Position numbers and translations under genes: made by a program. 17,827 nucleotides of DNA from Verrucomicrobia subdivision 6 bacterium BACL9 MAG-120507-bin52 (GTDB lineage: Bacteria > Verrucomicrobiota > Verrucomicrobiia > Methylacidiphilales > Verrucolacustridaceae): assembly GCA_001438005.1 (NCBI GenBank), contig LIBO01000005.1, positions 1-17,827 on the forward strand. Reading direction: 5' to 3'. The notes under the pieces were generated by a model. That model saw nothing but the letters and a program-made list of their open reading frames with translations, was not told the DNA's origin and ran no database searches. This document shows positions 1-7,452 of the stretch, in pieces. Positions within the stretch are counted from its first letter, which is position 1. Each line of letters starts with the position of its first letter.

Positions 1-307
1 CACTTCGTCGTAAGGCATCGGCATCCAACACCTCCTGAAACATTCCCACATCCGGCTTGAATCGGCCTAGGCAAAAACGAACTGCCGCCTCATGGCTTTC
101 TCTTTCCAGCTTCGTTGCCAACGGATTCTGTCCTGGAAACCATTGCAAATTCCACGTCACCCACTTTTGGGGCAGCCCGATAGGAACAGTCCCTCGGGCT
201 GGCTGGGATAGCTCAGGCTCCCGCAGGACAGGAGGAGGAAGAGGCAGTTTGGCCTGGCCCTCTGCCAAACCTGCCACCCAAAGTAAGAGGAAGCATCCTA
301 TCTTCAT
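1..307 (-). CDS. Exported endonuclease/exonuclease/phosphatase (EEP) family protein, C-terminus outside window
   Basis: This is a minus-strand gene starting with ATG at 307-305 and running off the left edge after 102 codons without a stop. Residues 1-19 form a hydrophobic signal peptide ending near GQA. Residues 20-45 are a Pro-rich linker. From residue 50 the protein shows the start of an EEP domain: WNLQWFPG (52-59, with the conserved Asn53) and PDVGMFQEV (85-93), whose Glu92 matches the metal-binding Glu of the family's PDV-x3-QE motif. EEP enzymes are Mg-dependent phosphodiesterases or phosphatases acting on nucleic acids, phospholipids or inositol phosphates; the substrate cannot be told here. 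Most of the catalytic domain, including the His/Asp residues, lies outside the window. No clear Shine-Dalgarno sequence precedes the start. It lies 61 bp downstream of a small membrane protein gene on the same strand and could be co-transcribed with it. Confidence 0.72.
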   Translation of the reverse strand, partial: MKIGCFLLLWVAGLAEGQAKLPLPPPVLREPELSQPARGTVPIGLPQKWVTWNLQWFPGQNPLATKLERESHEAAVRFCLGRFKPDVGMFQEVLDADALRRS

Positions 308-368
308 CGTAGGATATAACCGCTAAATTCAGGAAAAGGTTCGATGAAATTTTAGCTATGTTCGGAAT

Positions 369-650
369 TTAATCTTCCGCCGGTCGTAGAGGCGGGGTAA
401 CCGGATTTCGCTGAAACAGCTCACTGCTTTTCTCTTTCCGGATAAGCTCCTGCCTAGCCCCTTCTCTCAGCCACTCCTCCCGCTCACTCCTTCGGTTTGC
501 CCAAACAAGGAGACCGAACGCCCCACCTAAAAGAATAACAAAAATGCAAATCTGCCATCCCAACTTAAAGCCGTAATCCAAGCGGTCCCACTTTTCATCG
601 ATATGGTGCCTCCAAGTAAACCCCCTCCTAAATTTTGGCTCTTTTGGCAT
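369..650 (-). CDS. Small single-pass membrane protein, hypothetical (93 aa)
   Basis: I do not recognise a family. The protein has a charged, basic N-terminus with aromatic residues (FTWRHHIDEKW, 11-21). One strong transmembrane segment spans about residues 31-51, beginning GWQICIFVILLGG. A highly charged, probably helical stretch follows (53-76, rich in Arg/Glu), then a Pro-rich tail. By the positive-inside rule both flanks are basic, so topology is uncertain. The frame stays open upstream to 911, but that extension would run antisense through the tRNA-Leu gene, so I place the start at the ATG at 650-648. The region before it has no good Shine-Dalgarno sequence. The hydropathy pattern and compositional break support a real gene, but there is no homology evidence. 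Confidence 0.55.
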   Translation of the reverse strand: MPKEPKFRRGFTWRHHIDEKWDRLDYGFKLGWQICIFVILLGGAFGLLVWANRRSEREEWLREGARQELIRKEKSSELFQRNPVTPPLRPAED

Positions 651-771
651 ATATATAATAAGAAGGAACTTACAGATCAAATCTCTGTCACGCATTCGCC
701 ACATTACAAGAATTTTAGATATACATTTCTTGCGCTCGTTTTCAGCCGCTTTTTCCGTAGGATATGGCAAC

Positions 772-853
772 GGGCCTGTGGCGAAACTGGCAGACGCGAC
801 AGACTTAGGATCTGTTGGGGTAACCCATGGAGGTTCAAGTCCTCTCAGGCCCA
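772..853 (+). tRNA. tRNA-Leu, anticodon UAG (TAG)
   Basis: This folds as a class II tRNA of 82 nt. The acceptor stem GGGCCTG (772-778) pairs perfectly with CAGGCCC (846-852), and the discriminator base is A853. The anticodon stem ACAGA (799-803) pairs with TCTGT (811-815) around loop CTTAGGA, giving anticodon TAG at 806-808, which reads CUA-type leucine codons. A long variable arm (GGGG-TAA-CCC, 817-826) and the T-arm with loop TTCAAGT (834-840) complete the leucine-type cloverleaf. The terminal CCA is not encoded; the sequence after the discriminator is CTT. I see no repeat of the 3' end elsewhere in the window, so there is no sign of an integrated element using this tRNA as attachment site. 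Confidence 0.97.
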
Positions 854-937
854 CTTTATTACCTTTTGTTCTCAATTCGTTTTCCTGTGACATCCTGACG
901 TCTTGGGGCACCCCAGATTATGCCCGATTCTTAACCC

Positions 938-2599
938 ATGGTCGCGGGTCTTCCAAAATCGGTCAGGTGGGGTGTGCTTACCGCACTGATCCTGCTCACA
1001 CTCGTACCTCCCCTCCATGCCATGGACGAAGAAACTGCGAAAACAATTGCCGACCTCAAAGCTCAGATGCAGCAACTCATGGACGAGGTAAAAAAACTAA
1101 AGAGTCAGCAGTCAAACAACCCATCGGCCGCTCGCCTTCGACCTCCCACCCCCGAACCAACCAATCCGAACAAACCTCCCCCCCCGCTTGCACCTCAGCC
1201 TTTTGGCTACACTCCATTCCTTACTCCAAAGGCTGCGAAACCGAATCGAAAGCCAAGACTGTCCTCGGAAGTGCAAGAGCAATCCTCCATGGAACAAGTC
1301 GTCGAGGGTACAACTGAATTCAGCCCAAAATCAGAGCAACAATCGCAAATGGATCTTCCCCAGTTGGATGTATCGGAGCGGGGGCTCATCTTCCGCTCCG
1401 CCGATCAGCAGCATATGATTCGCCTCGGGGGACTACTTCAACTGGATGATCGGCAGTTCGTTGACCCTGGGACCAGTGATATGTCCAAATTTCTTGTCCG
1501 CCGAGCTCGACCCTACGTGGCTGGTTTCTTCTACGATGATTGGGAGTACCGATTTGCACCCGAGTTCGCTCTTTCCTCGCCCAATGCTCAAACCTACCAA
1601 ACAACCATTGCGGATGCCTTTATTAATTATGCCCCCATCGATGAAATCCAAGTTCAGGCAGGCAAGTTTACCGTTCCACTTGGACTCGAAATGCTTACGC
1701 CCGCCGCCTTTATTCCTTTTTCCGAGCGATCCCTTACCTCTAATCTGATTCCAAACCGAGACCTAGGTGTGATGGCCCACGGCCTTGTCTGCTCGGAGAA
1801 GCTCTCGTGGGCCGCCATGGTCGGAGCAGGGTCTCGGAACGATACCATCCAAAGCGGGCTGGATTACGGAACAGGGCCCGTGGGGTACTTTCGCCTCTTC
1901 TGCCAACCCTTTCGCAACGAATCTGATTTTCCTGAGGAACTGGAGGGATTACACTTTGGTGTCGGTGGCAATATTGGATGGCAAGCACAGAATAATGGTG
2001 TTGATACTACGAACCTTTTTCAAGATTACAGCACTGATGGCGGAAACACATTTCTCACTTTTCCCGATGGGCTGAATGTTCAAGGCGAGGTCTGGAGAAT
2101 CAGTCCACAACTTTACTATCGGTACGGACCAATTGCACTGATCAGTGAGTTCACCGCCGAAAAGCAGGGAGTCAATACGGCGGGAATTACGGGAACCTCA
2201 GGCGGAGGTTTCACCAATTACCAAACCACCGCTTGGAATTTGGAACTCGATTGGGTTATCACGGGGGAAATCGCTTCCTTGGGCGGCGTCGTCCCTCAGC
2301 ACCCTTTGGATTTTACCAACGGCGACATTGGCGCTTGGGAGATTAGCTTTCGTTACGATGGCCTGGCCGCTGGCGCCAACATGTTTCGTCCTGTCAATCA
2401 GGGTGGTTTGGGAATCTCTCAAACCACCAACGCCACCGGCGTGAATGGAGCCTCCTTGGCCCTCAACTGGTACCCCAATCGGATTATTCGGTTAGGTGTG
2501 ACCATAGAATATAACGCCTTCACGGGCGGAGGTGCCCCGGGAACTGTCGTGGAAAATAATGAGCTCGGGTTTATTACCCGACTCCAGCTTCTCTATTGA
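938..2599 (+). CDS. OprO/OprP-type outer-membrane porin with N-terminal coiled coil
   Basis: This 553-residue protein looks like a phosphate-selective porin O/P family beta-barrel. Residues 1-28 are a signal peptide (basic start, hydrophobic core LTALILLTLV, cleavage after PPLHA). Residues 30-58 form a heptad-like coiled coil (DLKAQMQQLMDEVKKLKSQQ), followed by a Pro-rich spacer at about 65-107. The barrel begins near residue 147 with the typical GLIFRSADQQHMIRLGG entry strand. It continues through family-like segments: FLVRRARPYVAG (185-196), DWEYRFAPEF (201-210) and QAGKFTVPLGLE (240-251). It ends in alternating hydrophobic strands and a C-terminal aromatic residue (RLQLLY), as expected for insertion by the BAM machinery. 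Porins of this family form trimers passing anions such as phosphate or polyphosphate; the true solute is unknown. The coiled coil may anchor the barrel to the cell wall. It starts 84 bp after tRNA-Leu and lacks a clear Shine-Dalgarno sequence. Its stop overlaps the convergent gene's stop by 7 nt. Confidence 0.85.
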   Translation: MVAGLPKSVRWGVLTALILLTLVPPLHAMDEETAKTIADLKAQMQQLMDEVKKLKSQQSNNPSAARLRPPTPEPTNPNKPPPPLAPQPFGYTPFLTPKAAKPNRKPRLSSEVQEQSSMEQVVEGTTEFSPKSEQQSQMDLPQLDVSERGLIFRSADQQHMIRLGGLLQLDDRQFVDPGTSDMSKFLVRRARPYVAGFFYDDWEYRFAPEFALSSPNAQTYQTTIADAFINYAPIDEIQVQAGKFTVPLGLEMLTPAAFIPFSERSLTSNLIPNRDLGVMAHGLVCSEKLSWAAMVGAGSRNDTIQSGLDYGTGPVGYFRLFCQPFRNESDFPEELEGLHFGVGGNIGWQAQNNGVDTTNLFQDYSTDGGNTFLTFPDGLNVQGEVWRISPQLYYRYGPIALISEFTAEKQGVNTAGITGTSGGGFTNYQTTAWNLELDWVITGEIASLGGVVPQHPLDFTNGDIGAWEISFRYDGLAAGANMFRPVNQGGLGISQTTNATGVNGASLALNWYPNRIIRLGVTIEYNAFTGGGAPGTVVENNELGFITRLQLLY

Positions 2600-4521
2600 C
2601 TCCTTCGCTCGGCCGCCGCCCGCTTTTCCTCGCGCTCCTCACTCTCCCCCCCAAAACGATGATCCCGATAGAGCGTGATCGAGACATCCTTATTCCTCCG
2701 AATGCACTCCTTGATTGCCTCCGGATCCTTTTCGCACCACAGCAATGTCTTCCAGCTCGTCAGATGCTTAGGCTTGTGGAAGTCGCTCCCAGCGATCAGA
2801 GGTAATCTCTTTAATCCGACCGGGTTAAAGAGATCATCTCGGTTTCCAATTTCCCAAGCATCAATCAAAGGCCGAAACTCATCCTGCCGCTCCCACAAAT
2901 AAAGAGTGTCTTTTCCCCAGGCCGAACTCATGTGATGCGGGTGCGCCGCAATCGTTAGTCCTCCCTGAGCTCGAACCTGCCCGCAAATCTCTTTCAGCGA
3001 TAGCGCAGGATCAATCGGACTCTGGAGATCGACCCCTAAAAGATGGGCCGATCCCTTGGCGGTGAGGCCATCATGATTAAACTCCAGTCCCGGAAATAGA
3101 ATCATCCGGTACTTCGTCCAAGCCCGATTCTTCTCCTCCCCCAACGCCCGAAAGTAGTCCGGTAAATCGTCCATCGTCAGGACTAACCCTGAAAGATTAG
3201 CCAACCGCCCCAACAATCGCCGGCGATCGACCAGATGGTCGGTCACCGCCACTGCATCGAAACCCCTTCGGCCGTAAAAATCCACCAGCTCCCTTAGGGT
3301 CAGGCGCCCATCCGAAAAGATCGTATGGGTATGCAAATCCACCATGCGAAGACCTTTCTTCCCACTGTGCCCATGGTGAATTAGCCGAAGTTCAGGGACC
3401 CGTTCCGTCTCGGTCGCCGATTGCGCCATCTGCAAGATTCGACTCGCCAGTCTCTCCGTCGCTCCCAACGACCGCACCGCCTCCTGTCGCGCTCTCCTCC
3501 CCCACTCCCGCAACCCCACTCCGCCCCCTTCCAAAGCTTGCCCGATTCGTGCCGCAATTTCAGACGGGGAATCCGCCAGGGCACCGCCCCCCAACCGCGT
3601 CACTAGCCGACAGATTCCCTTTCTCTTTTCCGAATTTTTGCCTCCCTCGACCAGAACGGTCGGGCGACCAGTTGCCAAAACCTCCCGCACACTGATCGTG
3701 CCCGGCTTCGTCACCACCAAATCATGCGCCCGAATCATTCCCGCAAGATTTTTAACCCATCCGTGAATCTCTAGTTTTCCCTGAGTTTCAGAAAAGGCCT
3801 TTCGTAAGTCTCCCTTTAAATCCTCCTCTTTGCCCACCACCGCCGTTACCTCCACATCGGGGAACGACAAAATCTTTTCGACCGTTCGCACCGCTTTTCG
3901 CCTGCGCGAGTTGATCAAATAAAGAATTCGAAAAGGTTCACGATTTTTCCCTGGACCTCTTTTCCGCTCCTCCGCCGGCTCGAACGTCGGGCGAACGGGC
4001 CATCCTCCGGCCACGACCTCCTTCACTCTTGTGTTTTTCTCCTTTAACTCCTTCGCCGATCCTTCGTCCGCCACCCATAAAAGATCCGCCGCCACCCCAT
4101 CCCACCCAGGCAACTCCTCCGCTTCCAAAACCACTCCCACTCTTTGAAATCCTGCTTCCGATCGATCCTGCACCCTCTCCTGCAACGCTAAGCCCACCGC
4201 GGGATGAAAAAAAACGACCACCTCAGGTCGCGCCTCTTCCAGTGTCAATGCTACTAACCGCCGCAACTGAGGCCACCCGGAGCTACCCAACACATCGATC
4301 CCCGCCCGCCGAATCCACCTACCCAAACCCTCACCCTTTGCCTTCCCCCTTCCCATCCTTTGGGTAATCCAACCCAACCAGCCTTCAATTCCCCCCTGCC
4401 CCACCTCCCGCACCTCCACCCGAATCTCCCCACCCTGCTCATCCTCCAAAACATCCCGCAACGCTCGCGCCACATAGTGGTGCTCCTCTTGCCCCCCAGT
4501 CAGGATGAGAACGTCTTTCAC
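2593..4521 (-). CDS. Fusion protein: GT28/MGDG-synthase-like glycosyltransferase + PHP-domain phosphoesterase
   Basis: This 642-residue protein joins two recognisable halves. Residues 1-365 resemble the GT-B fold of MurG and MGDG synthases: an N-terminal Rossmann start MKDVLILTGGQEEHH, and in the C-terminal lobe HGWVKNLAGMIRAHDLVVTKPG (254-274) followed by SVREVLATGRPTVL (277-290), where the KPG and Glu280 match the UDP-sugar-binding site of the family. The usual GGGH near residue 10 is altered to GGQEEHH. Residues 393-615 are a PHP domain with its metal-binding motifs: DLHTHTIFSDG (395-405), TDH (427-429), PGLEFN (477-482), AAHPHH (525-530) and GSDFH (578-582). All expected His/Asp ligands are visible, so this half is probably an active metal-dependent phosphoesterase. 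The tail after 620 is charged. No signal peptide or transmembrane segment is seen. The substrate is unknown; a glycolipid or lipid-linked sugar made by one half and trimmed by the other is inference only. The minus-strand start at 4521 has only a weak AAAGAG upstream. Confidence 0.8.
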   Translation of the reverse strand: MKDVLILTGGQEEHHYVARALRDVLEDEQGGEIRVEVREVGQGGIEGWLGWITQRMGRGKAKGEGLGRWIRRAGIDVLGSSGWPQLRRLVALTLEEARPEVVVFFHPAVGLALQERVQDRSEAGFQRVGVVLEAEELPGWDGVAADLLWVADEGSAKELKEKNTRVKEVVAGGWPVRPTFEPAEERKRGPGKNREPFRILYLINSRRRKAVRTVEKILSFPDVEVTAVVGKEEDLKGDLRKAFSETQGKLEIHGWVKNLAGMIRAHDLVVTKPGTISVREVLATGRPTVLVEGGKNSEKRKGICRLVTRLGGGALADSPSEIAARIGQALEGGGVGLREWGRRARQEAVRSLGATERLASRILQMAQSATETERVPELRLIHHGHSGKKGLRMVDLHTHTIFSDGRLTLRELVDFYGRRGFDAVAVTDHLVDRRRLLGRLANLSGLVLTMDDLPDYFRALGEEKNRAWTKYRMILFPGLEFNHDGLTAKGSAHLLGVDLQSPIDPALSLKEICGQVRAQGGLTIAAHPHHMSSAWGKDTLYLWERQDEFRPLIDAWEIGNRDDLFNPVGLKRLPLIAGSDFHKPKHLTSWKTLLWCEKDPEAIKECIRRNKDVSITLYRDHRFGGESEEREEKRAAAERRSQ

Positions 4522-4574
4522 TCTTTTATGTGAATAAGTTGGGGAGAAGAGAGAGCAAGTCCGCCAAGGTTACA

Positions 4575-4605
4575 ATTATGTGTCAAACTACGGCGCCTTG
4601 ATCAA
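4575..4605 (-). promoter_or_regulatory. Possible sigma70-type promoter for the glycosyltransferase-PHP gene
   Basis: In the 104-bp gap upstream of the 4521 start, the minus strand carries CATAAT (4580-4575, 5 of 6 with the -10 consensus). A TTGATC (4605-4600) lies 19 bp further upstream. An exact TTGACA (4586-4581) also occurs immediately before the CATAAT but has no suitable -10 element at 17 bp. The -35 box sits in an 8-bp palindrome TTGATCAA (4598-4605) that could be an operator. The spacing is longer than ideal, so this is tentative. Confidence 0.22.
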
Positions 4606-4625
4606 CTGCTATTTATATTTTTGCA

Positions 4626-5168
4626 TCAACGCTTTCCACCGCTTTTATACGTATTTTCCAACCTCTCTTTTGCCCCCTGCTCTAATCTTTTCCGTAGTGG
4701 GGATAACTGCTTACGAATTGCCTTCTCCGTCGCCATCTTCTCCATCCAGTAAGCGCGAACAAAAGCCTGCTCATTCTCCGGACCCACTTGCAGGTCGAAG
4801 TCCTTGGCCACGGCCAAAGCCTCTTTGGTCGATTTGGCCCAAAATTCATCAATTCTCTCCACCAATCTGATCCTCTGCTCCTCCGATAATTTTTTATACG
4901 TAGGCCACGCCTCCAACTTCTCTCCCAACTGCTCTCGCGGCACTAAAGCCAAAGCCATAATTTGCACAAAGCGATCCTGACCCGGCGGACCCGCCCAGAA
5001 CTGACCCTTCTCTCTCTGCACCATATCCCGCTTCGGCACAAAAGGGGCATCAGGAACCCGAGGAGGACGCGGCTTTTTTGCTTTCTCACCGCCGTCTGCC
5101 TCTTGCGCCTGCACCGCTCCCCCCACAAGAGCCAACGCGAGGAGTGCCCGAAGAGCGAATCGACTCAT
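4626..5168 (-). CDS. Exported helical protein of unknown function, last gene of an ECF sigma operon
   Basis: This protein has 180 residues. A signal peptide covers 1-21 (basic MSR, core ALRALLALALVGGA, cleavage after VQA). The mature part starts with a charged, Pro-rich linker (28-47). It continues as a predominantly helical region containing WPTYKKLSEEQRIRLVERI (88-106) and a Lys/Arg/Glu-rich C-terminus. The W-x-L-S-x-E-Q-R-x-R-L pattern resembles proteins annotated DUF3106, which in Proteobacteria also accompany ECF sigma/anti-sigma pairs. I hold that resemblance loosely. The start ATG at 5168-5166 overlaps the stop of the preceding membrane protein (ATGA), which indicates translational coupling, and a signal peptide beginning exactly there supports this start. 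The frame stays open further upstream, inside the neighbouring gene, but that extension has no signal. A role as a periplasmic sensor or effector of the sigma system is inferred from context. Confidence 0.72.
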   Translation of the reverse strand: MSRFALRALLALALVGGAVQAQEADGGEKAKKPRPPRVPDAPFVPKRDMVQREKGQFWAGPPGQDRFVQIMALALVPREQLGEKLEAWPTYKKLSEEQRIRLVERIDEFWAKSTKEALAVAKDFDLQVGPENEQAFVRAYWMEKMATEKAIRKQLSPLRKRLEQGAKERLENTYKSGGKR

Positions 5169-5479
5169 AAGCCAGCCCACCAGCGAATCTCCCGATCTTC
5201 CTCGACCATCGCATCCAACGCCGCAAATAACTCCGCGTCTCCAACCGTGGGCTGACTCTCCCACCGCAACCATCCGACCGCCAAAATTGCCGCCCCAGTC
5301 CCAATCAAAGCCCATCTCGGCAGCCCCAACCACCCCCTCTTTTTTTCCTCTTCCCGCCGTAAACGAGCCATGGTCTTGGCCGCAAACCACGGTGGTGCCT
5401 TCGCCACAGGATCCGCCGCCCATAGCCTCCCCAACTCCGGCCCCAGCCGATCCCCCTCATCATTTCTCGTCATCTTCAT
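5165..5479 (-). CDS. Single-pass membrane protein, probable anti-sigma factor
   Basis: This 104-residue protein has a soluble N-terminus of about 50 residues (WFAAKTMARLRREEEKKRGW, 31-50), one transmembrane helix (about 53-72) and a short acidic C-terminal domain outside the membrane (73-104, ending DREIRWWAGL). The positive charges before the helix put the N-terminus in the cytoplasm. It lies 22 bp after the ECF sigma gene and overlaps the next gene by ATGA. A small one-pass protein directly after an ECF sigma factor is typically its membrane anti-sigma. The zinc-binding H-x3-C-x2-C motif of the ZAS class is absent, so if it is an anti-sigma it belongs to another type. ATG codons at 5479 and 5473 are alternative starts. 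Function rests mainly on position and topology. Confidence 0.68.
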   Translation of the reverse strand: MKMTRNDEGDRLGPELGRLWAADPVAKAPPWFAAKTMARLRREEEKKRGWLGLPRWALIGTGAAILAVGWLRWESQPTVGDAELFAALDAMVEEDREIRWWAGL

Positions 5480-5501
5480 ATAGGATTAAACTACCATTCC
5501 T

Positions 5502-6101
5502 CTACTTAGGTTCGGTAAAAAATTCGGCCAGTCGATTCTTTAAATTTTCGCGAGCTCTAAACATCAACGACTTAGCGCCGAGCTCACTCACCCCAAGAAC
5601 TTGAGCGATCTCGGAGAACTCCATTTCCTCATGCTCCCTCAAGTGTACCACCAATCTCTGCTTCATCGGTAAATGAGCACAGGCCAGCTTCACCGCCCGA
5701 ACCAGCTCTTTGCCCGATAGATCATCTCGCGGATTTCTCTCGATTACTGGTTGCTGCCCAATCTCCAACTCCTCCCCCTCTTCGTCCAAAACCACATCCG
5801 ACACCTCCCGCCGCCTTGACCTGCTTTCGCAAAAGGAAAAGACCAGATTCCGTGTCACCGTCATCAACCACGTGGTAAACTTTGCTTCGGAACGATAGCT
5901 GGAGGCCGCTCGCCAAATTCTTAAAAAGACCTGCTGAGCCAAATCCTCCGCATCTGGACCCGCCCCCCCGATCATCTTCGCCACCGTCCCATAAACCCGA
6001 TCCTGATGCCGGACGATTAATTCCCGTAACGCCTCCTCATCCCCCTGTCCCATTCGCGCCACCAGCACATCGTCCCCATCACCCTCTCTTTCGCTCGCCA
6101 T
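5502..6101 (-). CDS. RNA polymerase sigma factor, ECF (sigma-70 family, RpoE-like)
   Basis: This 199-residue protein has the two-domain layout of ECF sigma factors. Sigma region 2 spans about 23-90, with the core-binding and -10-recognition segment DAEDLAQQVFLRIWRA (50-65) followed by FTTWLMTVTRN (75-85). After an acidic linker (100-130), region 4 spans about 135-190: LPMKQRLVVHL (144-154), then the helix-turn-helix FSEIAQVLGVSELGAKSLMFRAR (162-184). It would direct RNA polymerase to a small stress regulon, released when its anti-sigma lets go. The start ATG at 6101-6099 is preceded by GGGGGAAG. It lies 13 bp after thiS on the same strand, so it is probably transcribed with the thiazole genes, and it is followed by the membrane protein at 5479. 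No separate promoter is evident in the short gap; autoregulation from within thiS is possible but not visible. Confidence 0.92.
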   Translation of the reverse strand: MASEREGDGDDVLVARMGQGDEEALRELIVRHQDRVYGTVAKMIGGAGPDAEDLAQQVFLRIWRAASSYRSEAKFTTWLMTVTRNLVFSFCESRSRRREVSDVVLDEEGEELEIGQQPVIERNPRDDLSGKELVRAVKLACAHLPMKQRLVVHLREHEEMEFSEIAQVLGVSELGAKSLMFRARENLKNRLAEFFTEPK

Positions 6102-6114
6102 ACGCTTCCCCCAC

Positions 6115-6327
6115 TCACCCGCCCGCCACTACTTTGACAAACTCCAATCGATCGCCGTGCTCCACTTTTTTCTCCCCCCACTCCTGTCGCAACAAGGCCT
6201 CCCCATTTCGTTCCACCAACACACTGGAAGGCTCCAACTTCATCTCTCCCACAATTTCCATCACCGTCCGATCGGAGTTCACCTGCCGGGCTTTCCCATT
6301 CATAAAGACGATTACCTTGGCCGCCAT
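6115..6327 (-). CDS. thiS: ThiS, sulfur carrier protein for thiazole synthesis
   Basis: This 70-residue ubiquitin-fold protein ends in VVAGG. That diglycine tail is adenylated and then thiocarboxylated to carry sulfur to ThiG. It starts MAAKVIVFMNGKAR, as the family does, with VLVERNGEAL (36-45) and GDRLEFVKVVAGG (58-70) as the conserved core and C-terminus. Length is normal for ThiS (about 65-70). A GGAG sequence 7 nt before the ATG (6327-6325) is one of the few good ribosome binding sites in the window. It lies 3 bp after thiH and completes a thiG-thiH-thiS set. The adenylating partner ThiF is not in the window. Confidence 0.93.
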   Translation of the reverse strand: MAAKVIVFMNGKARQVNSDRTVMEIVGEMKLEPSSVLVERNGEALLRQEWGEKKVEHGDRLEFVKVVAGG

Positions 6328-6330
6328 TCT

Positions 6331-7452
6331 TTACTCCGCCAAAGCCCGATCCCAATCCTTCCAGACTGGGTCCAACCCCCGACTCCGTAGCACCGCACTT
6401 AACTCCTCCGCACTTCTCCCATCCGAAACCTCAAACTGCTCCGTCGCCTCCGCCCCCTCCCACTCCCCTGCCTCCAAGGCCACCTCCCGCCCCCGCACCG
6501 TGCGATGCAAGCGCCCCTTGCCCACTCCCGTGTACCCACCAGGATCTGTCTCCGAGCCCGCACTCATCATCGTCACCCCCAACTCCATCAATCCATCCCG
6601 CAACTTCGCCGGCTCCCGGGTCGATAAAACAATCCCCGCTTGCGGAAATGCGATTCGAAACGCGCAGATCGCCCGGACAAAATCCCGGTCCGACATCGCC
6701 ACTCTCGGCTGAAAGCCCCCCGCCGCCGGCCTTAACCTCGGCAAAGCCAAAGTAATCTGCGACCGCCACCCAACCTTCATCATATGGGAAACGTGAGCCG
6801 CCAATGCCACCAGTTCCCTCCTCCAATCCGCTAACCCCACCAACACTCCTAACCCAATTCTACGAAATCCTGCGGCATACCCGCGCTCCGGTCCTCCTAA
6901 CCTTTCGTCAAAGTTCCGCTTGGGACCCGAGACGTGCATCTCCGCGTACGCCGCCCGATCGTAACTTTCCTGATACAACACCAAGCCCTCCGCCCCCGCC
7001 GCCACGATCTCCCGATACTCGGCCGTCTCCAGCGGAGCCACCTCAATCGCCACGGAGGGAAAAAGTCCCACCGTCCGCTTCACTGTCTGGGCCAAATAAG
7101 AAACGGGTACCTCTCGAGGATGCTCTCCGCTCACCAGTAAAAGATTTCGAAAGCCCTCCGCCGCTAAATATTTTGCCTCCAGCTCCACTTCCTCCGGAGT
7201 CAAAGTGACCCGCCGAATCGGATTCTCTTTGGAAAACCCGCAATATTGACAGCTGTTGACGCACTCGTTCGAAAGATAGAGCGGGGCAAAGAGTCGCATC
7301 GTTCGGCCAAAATTCTTTCTCGTTTCGCTCCTCGCCGCTTTCGCCAATTCCTCCAACCGCTTCGGCCCAAACATCAACTCCTCAAAAGTCTCCACCGCCC
7401 TCGACCTCGCAAAAGGCAAACCCTCCAGCGGATCACCCGGCACTCCACTCAT
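6331..7452 (-). CDS. thiH: ThiH, 2-iminoacetate synthase (radical SAM tyrosine lyase)
   Basis: This 373-residue protein matches ThiH in length and motifs. The radical-SAM cluster motif CVNSCQYC (Cys64, Cys68, Cys71) sits in [18 protein letters not shown]. Other family segments are LLLVSGEHP and the C-terminal [13 protein letters not shown]. ThiH cleaves tyrosine to p-cresol and dehydroglycine (2-iminoacetate), the amino-acid-derived precursor of the thiamin thiazole ring in organisms using the SAM-dependent, oxygen-sensitive route instead of glycine oxidase ThiO. The start ATG overlaps the thiG stop (ATGA at 7452-7449), giving translational coupling to its partner. All three cluster cysteines are present, so activity is expected under low oxygen. 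Confidence 0.94.
   Translation of the reverse strand: MSGVPGDPLEGLPFARSRAVETFEELMFGPKRLEELAKAARSETRKNFGRTMRLFAPLYLSNECVNSCQYCGFSKENPIRRVTLTPEEVELEAKYLAAEGFRNLLLVSGEHPREVPVSYLAQTVKRTVGLFPSVAIEVAPLETAEYREIVAAGAEGLVLYQESYDRAAYAEMHVSGPKRNFDERLGGPERGYAAGFRRIGLGVLVGLADWRRELVALAAHVSHMMKVGWRSQITLALPRLRPAAGGFQPRVAMSDRDFVRAICAFRIAFPQAGIVLSTREPAKLRDGLMELGVTMMSAGSETDPGGYTGVGKGRLHRTVRGREVALEAGEWEGAEATEQFEVSDGRSAEELSAVLRSRGLDPVWKDWDRALAE

Noticed and set aside
57..326. Plus-strand open frame at the left end.
   Set aside because: The opposite strand encodes a signal peptide and EEP motifs, so the plus frame is a shadow.
834..860. tRNA-Leu 3' end as attachment site of an integrated element.
   Set aside because: No second copy of the 3' sequence and no integrase or phage genes in the window.
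651..911. Upstream extension of the 369-650 membrane protein reading frame to 911.
   Set aside because: The extension runs antisense through the whole tRNA-Leu gene and its translation is not protein-like; the ATG at 650 begins the plausible protein.
904..915. TGGGGCACCCCA inverted repeat before the porin gene, considered as a terminator for the tRNA.
   Set aside because: The loop is too small for the full stem and no T-run follows. It could be an operator half-site, but nothing supports that.
821..940. TAACCCATGG shared by the tRNA variable arm (822-830) and the porin start (933-940), and its complement in the nusA upstream repeats.
   Set aside because: In the tRNA it is explained by the variable arm and T-stem, and short matches of this kind are expected by chance.
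4555..4575. Possible sigma54 promoter (TTGGC...TTGC) upstream of the glycosyltransferase fusion.
   Set aside because: The GG and GC elements are about 9 bp apart rather than the required 12.
5882..6712. Plus-strand open frame of 276 codons.
   Set aside because: It covers parts of the sigma factor, thiS and thiH on the other strand; its translation is Pro/Ser-rich low complexity, typical of an antisense shadow.
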